DNA of 64,000 bases, taken from contig JANXMQ010000022.1 in the NCBI GenBank assembly GCA_025354565.1, forward strand, positions 20,836 to 84,835, given 5' to 3'. The position numbers were made by a program, and so were the translations under genes. Below the pieces are notes generated by a model, which worked only from the letters and a program-made list of their open reading frames with translations, was not told the origin of the DNA and searched no databases. How positions within the stretch are numbered: position 1 is the first letter of the stretch; every line of letters starts with the position of its first letter. The DNA is from Akkermansiaceae bacterium (GTDB taxonomy: Bacteria; Verrucomicrobiota; Verrucomicrobiia; Verrucomicrobiales; Akkermansiaceae). Below are positions 60,570 through 64,000 of this stretch, piece by piece.

Positions 60570-61916
60570 ATGAAAATCATCCGCTTCAATCAAGGCCTTG
60601 AAATCGCCCGCAGCCTACTCGCCGAAAGTGAGTTGGTCCGCACCAAGGGGGCGGAGAATTTCGTATTGCTCCGTGACCTCTACGGCCGCCTGCGTCTTCT
60701 GTGCCCGCCGCTAACTAGCCAAGAATGTGAAGTGATGAAAAATGCGTGGATAGAAGCACTTGGGTCGAGCACGGACGTCGACCGGCCGATTCTTATCGAC
60801 TCCGACTTTTTCAATTCCACCGAAGTCCGCGCCAACCCGCTCTTGCAGTATCTGATGCTGGATGACGGGCCTCGCGAAATCTCCTTCGTCGATCGCGGCG
60901 TGATCGGAGCAGATTGGCTACAGGGTGCATTTCCTGAATTGGCAAGCACAGAGGGAAATCAGCACCCAAAACGAATTGTGTTTTTTGGTCTCAAGGGTGG
61001 AGTAGGGCGGACTACAGCACTGTGCCTAACCGCTCGGCATTTCGCTAAGCAGGGCTTGAAGGTTTTGGTGCTTGATATGGACCTCGAGTCGCCGGGCTTG
61101 AGCAGTCTGCTATTGCCTCTTACTGAACGGCCCCCACTTGGTATCATTGATTGGTTTATGGAGGATGGCTTGGGCCAAGCATCCCTCGACTTGCTCGATA
61201 AAATGGTTTCGTTCAGCCCCCTTGCATCAAATTGGCCCGGAATAATACGGGTGGCTCCTGCCTTCGGACGAGAGGAGACAGGTTACATTCCCAAACTCTC
61301 TCGTGTCTATGCCGACCTCGCACGTCAGGGGGAAAGCAAACAACAGAGCTTCCCTGAGCGCTTCTTCCGGATGCTTAGACATTTGGAGGAGGCAGAAAAA
61401 CCTGATGTGGTACTTTTGGATAGCCGTGCAGGAATGCATGACATCGCCGCCACACTTCTGGTTCGCTTGCCGGATGCGTTGAGGCTACTTTTTGCCAGCC
61501 ATTCCCCGCAGACATGGGAGGGTTACCGGTGCATGTTTGAGCACTGGCGCTCGTTCCCGCGTCATCTAGCGACCTTCCGTGACGGACTTCAACTCGTAGA
61601 CGCCATGATGCCGGAGACCGGTCGGCAGGAACATCGCGAGACATTTTCCGCTGCCGCTTACTCGCTCTTCAATGAAACACTTTATGAGGATATCCCGCCA
61701 GGGTCTGAATCCGGAGATATCTTCAACTTCCAAGAAGCAGATAGCGATGCGCCGCATTCTGCTCCCTCAATCATGTGGGACCGGAAATTTATGGAGTTTG
61801 ATCCGAATGAGGCCAATTCATCATTTCATGACGAGGACCTCATTCGCCTTTGCTACAGCGATTTTCTATCCTGTATCGAAGAGCGTCTTCAAATTGAACC
61901 ACGTTCAGAACTATGA
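60570..61916 (+). CDS. MinD/ParA-like SIMIBI ATPase with KGGVGRT motif variant
   Basis: KRIVFFGLKGGVGRTTALCLTARHFAKQGLKVLVLDMDLESPGLSSLLLP deviant Walker A/switch I; DVVLLDSRAGMHDIAA Walker B-like. Confidence 0.85.
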   Translation: MKIIRFNQGLEIARSLLAESELVRTKGAENFVLLRDLYGRLRLLCPPLTSQECEVMKNAWIEALGSSTDVDRPILIDSDFFNSTEVRANPLLQYLMLDDGPREISFVDRGVIGADWLQGAFPELASTEGNQHPKRIVFFGLKGGVGRTTALCLTARHFAKQGLKVLVLDMDLESPGLSSLLLPLTERPPLGIIDWFMEDGLGQASLDLLDKMVSFSPLASNWPGIIRVAPAFGREETGYIPKLSRVYADLARQGESKQQSFPERFFRMLRHLEEAEKPDVVLLDSRAGMHDIAATLLVRLPDALRLLFASHSPQTWEGYRCMFEHWRSFPRHLATFRDGLQLVDAMMPETGRQEHRETFSAAAYSLFNETLYEDIPPGSESGDIFNFQEADSDAPHSAPSIMWDRKFMEFDPNEANSSFHDEDLIRLCYSDFLSCIEERLQIEPRSEL

Positions 61917-63445
61917 GCACCCCATTTTCTATCGATTCCGCCGATCTCCGAGGGGCTATCGCCAAGGCGTGCGAAGTCACCGCCACGATCGACGACCCAG
62001 GTAAAGTAGCCGACGCGTTGGTTACCTTTTCTCAGGCAAAAGCACTCGACTACAAGACTGCAATTGTTCGGGGAGGACGAGGGAGTGGGAAGAGTTTCTG
62101 GTGGGCGGCTTTACAAAGGGAGGAGCATCGACGGTGGATCACCAACACCCTTGGGGCAAAACTCTCTCCCGCCGACAATCTCGAAGTCATCCCCGGCTTT
62201 GGAATATCTGTGAGAACAGAAAGTTACCCTTCTCCGCGAGTTTTGGGAAATCTTACGAAGGATCACTCATCTCATTTGGAGGATATCTGGACAACGGTCC
62301 TCCTCAAGCAGGCCATTCCTCAAGAGACCTCACCTTACCATGGTATGAACACGTGGGCCGATAGGGTAAAATGGACCGCGGACAATGTCGAAATTGTGGA
62401 AGGTCTGATACTCGCTTTGGTGAAACGCTTGGAGGATCAAAATGCACATCTTTTGATCGCATTCGATGGGCTTGATCGACTAGGCTCCACGTGGGAAGAA
62501 ATCCGCCCACTAGCCCGCTCAATTCTTCGTTTCAGCCTTCAGCTTCAATCTTTTTCAAGGATCAGAGCAAAAGTGTTTCTCCGGCCAGACATGTTTGATG
62601 ATCCGCAAATCGTCGCATTTCCTGACGCTTCGAAATTGCTCGATGGTCATGCATGTTTGGATTGGAGTCCTGTGGAACTTTACGCGCTCTTTTTTCAGCG
62701 GATGGCGAATGCCGATCATGAAGAAGCGGCCAAAGCGTTTCGAGATGGTACCATTCAGATTCTGTCGAGCAATGGTTTCCTGCCGGCGAAGTGGGAGAAT
62801 AAGGAAAATGTTTGGGGACTTCCGGCTCCCATCAAAGCCGAAGCGAAAGCTCAACGGGAGATGTTTCACGCTCTTTCAGGTGGAGCGATGAGCCATAATC
62901 AGAAGAGTGTGAAACGTGGCTACCCTTATACCTGGTTGCCAAACCATCTTGCCGACAGCCACGGTGAAATCAGCCCTCGCAGTTTTCTCGCTGCGCTCCG
63001 CGAGGCTGCTGCGGTTGAGCCACCATCAAATACTTCCCTGCCACTCTACTTTACGGGCATCCAGCAAGGTGTCTCCGCAGCCTCTCAAACACGCGTGAAA
63101 GAAATTACAGAGGACTATCCTTGGGTTGGCGAAGTGATGGGTGCGTTAAACGCCCGGATCAATGTGCCTTGTGATCAGTCAGACATATTCTCAATTTGGG
63201 AGCATGAGGATGTATTTTCTACGATAAATCGCTCAAAAGGCAGTGATGCTGATGAGTTCTCGGCGAAGCTCGGTCCAACGTTTTCTCCACAGAATCAAAC
63301 AGAAGGACTTTTTGAGAACCTGATCCGACTCGGGATCTTTTCCCGGCAGAAAGCAAACCGTGTCCAGATGCCCGACGTGTATCGAGTCGCGTTCGGAATC
63401 GGTCGCAAAGGAGGAATTCCGCCGATTCGGCAGACACTTCACTAA
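61913..63445 (+). CDS. P-loop ATPase (AAA/STAND-like) paired with the KGGVGR ATPase
   Basis: AIVRGGRGSGKSFWWAAL Walker A; LLIAFDGLDRLG Walker B; FLRPDMFDDPQIVAFPDASKLLDGHACLDWSPVELYALFFQRM; ATGA overlap with preceding gene. Confidence 0.8.
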   Translation: MSTPFSIDSADLRGAIAKACEVTATIDDPGKVADALVTFSQAKALDYKTAIVRGGRGSGKSFWWAALQREEHRRWITNTLGAKLSPADNLEVIPGFGISVRTESYPSPRVLGNLTKDHSSHLEDIWTTVLLKQAIPQETSPYHGMNTWADRVKWTADNVEIVEGLILALVKRLEDQNAHLLIAFDGLDRLGSTWEEIRPLARSILRFSLQLQSFSRIRAKVFLRPDMFDDPQIVAFPDASKLLDGHACLDWSPVELYALFFQRMANADHEEAAKAFRDGTIQILSSNGFLPAKWENKENVWGLPAPIKAEAKAQREMFHALSGGAMSHNQKSVKRGYPYTWLPNHLADSHGEISPRSFLAALREAAAVEPPSNTSLPLYFTGIQQGVSAASQTRVKEITEDYPWVGEVMGALNARINVPCDQSDIFSIWEHEDVFSTINRSKGSDADEFSAKLGPTFSPQNQTEGLFENLIRLGIFSRQKANRVQMPDVYRVAFGIGRKGGIPPIRQTLH

Positions 63446-63453
63446 CACTGATT

Positions 63454-64000
63454 TATGAGCTTATATTTACTGCACTTTACGGGTTGCTGCATTCCCCGGA
63501 CTACCGCAGCCGCTATGCCGACAACCTCGGCAAGGAACTCCCGCGCATCCCCGCCGTGAAGACGTTTGCGGATTTCCGCGCCTTCTCCCAAGCTGGCCGC
63601 GAGCTGGCGCATTGGCATTTGAACTACGAGACCGTGGAATGTTTCCCGGGCGTGGTGGTGGCAGTCGGTAAGGAGGAGAGACCTTATTGTCCCTCTTCTT
63701 CGGCGGCGAATGCGGAAGAGGCGACAATAAGGTCGCCGCTCCTTAATTTCCGCGTCACCAAAATGAAGTTCGCCAAGAAAAAGGACCCGGAAACCAACAA
63801 GAGCGTCAACGACAAGACCACCGTCATCTACAACGAAACCATCACCCTCAGAAACATCCCGCTCGCCGCCTACGACTACATCGTCAACGGCAAGCCCGCC
63901 CTCGAATGGGTCATGGAGCGCCAGTCCGTCACCACCGACAAAGACAGCGGCATCACCAACGACGCCAACCTCTGGGCCACCGAAACCATGGGCAACCCCA
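63454..64000 (+). pseudogene. C-terminal (target-recognition-like) part of a type ISP-like restriction enzyme, no start codon, runs off window
   Basis: Frame 1: YELIFTALYGLLHSPDYRSRYADNLGKELPRIPAVKTFADFRAFSQAGRELAHWHLNYETVECFPG...NFRVTKMKFAKKKDPETNKSVNDKTTVIYNETITLRNIPLAAYDYIVNGKPALEWVMERQ. Confidence 0.75.
63669..63746. repeat. 78-bp palindromic (REP/MITE-like) element inserted in frame in the type ISP C-terminal fragment
   Basis: Left arm taaggaggagagaccttattgtccctcttc and right arm ggaagaggcgacaataaggtcgccgctccttaa are near-perfect reverse complements around a ~15-nt loop. Confidence 0.85.

Noticed and set aside
1-64000. tRNA or rRNA genes
   Set aside because: No recognisable tRNA or rRNA signature was noticed while reading; a tRNAscan/Infernal run would be needed to exclude them

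Overview
The window reads as a high-GC bacterial chromosome segment, most likely Verrucomicrobia (inferred from gene content: PVC-type haem-domain protein, PEP-CTERM tail, fused MurC-MurB, YXWGXW protein). Most of it is core or housekeeping DNA: gyrB(3' end)-gyrA, a division/cell-wall (dcw) cluster murG-murCB-ddl-ftsQ-ftsA-ftsZ, rpsI/rplM, an ECF sigma factor, rimO, recR, folP, a Do-like protease and an OmpA protein. Mixed in are Verrucomicrobia-flavoured secreted, repeat and metabolic genes. From about 58.6 kb to the right edge the window becomes an accessory/defence region. There, a type ISP-like restriction enzyme (Mrr-like nuclease plus DEAH helicase) is cut after its first RecA-like domain. 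A compact, lower-GC, translationally coupled triad follows: a HEPN-like protein, a KGGVGR-motif MinD/ParA-like ATPase, and a GGRGSGKS P-loop ATPase. After the triad, the C-terminal part of a type ISP-like enzyme resumes and itself carries an in-frame 78-bp palindromic element. Other notable items are 7-bp tandem repeats (AAATCTS) that fill the gap between a stop codon and the next start upstream of both ftsZ and rimO, a decayed VIT/PEP-CTERM gene joined to the end of an L,D-transpeptidase, three paralogous WAxxDP-repeat proteins, and a GTTAG/CTAAC context bias around rare Leu codons. All calls come from reading the sequence and supplied translations. No searches were run.
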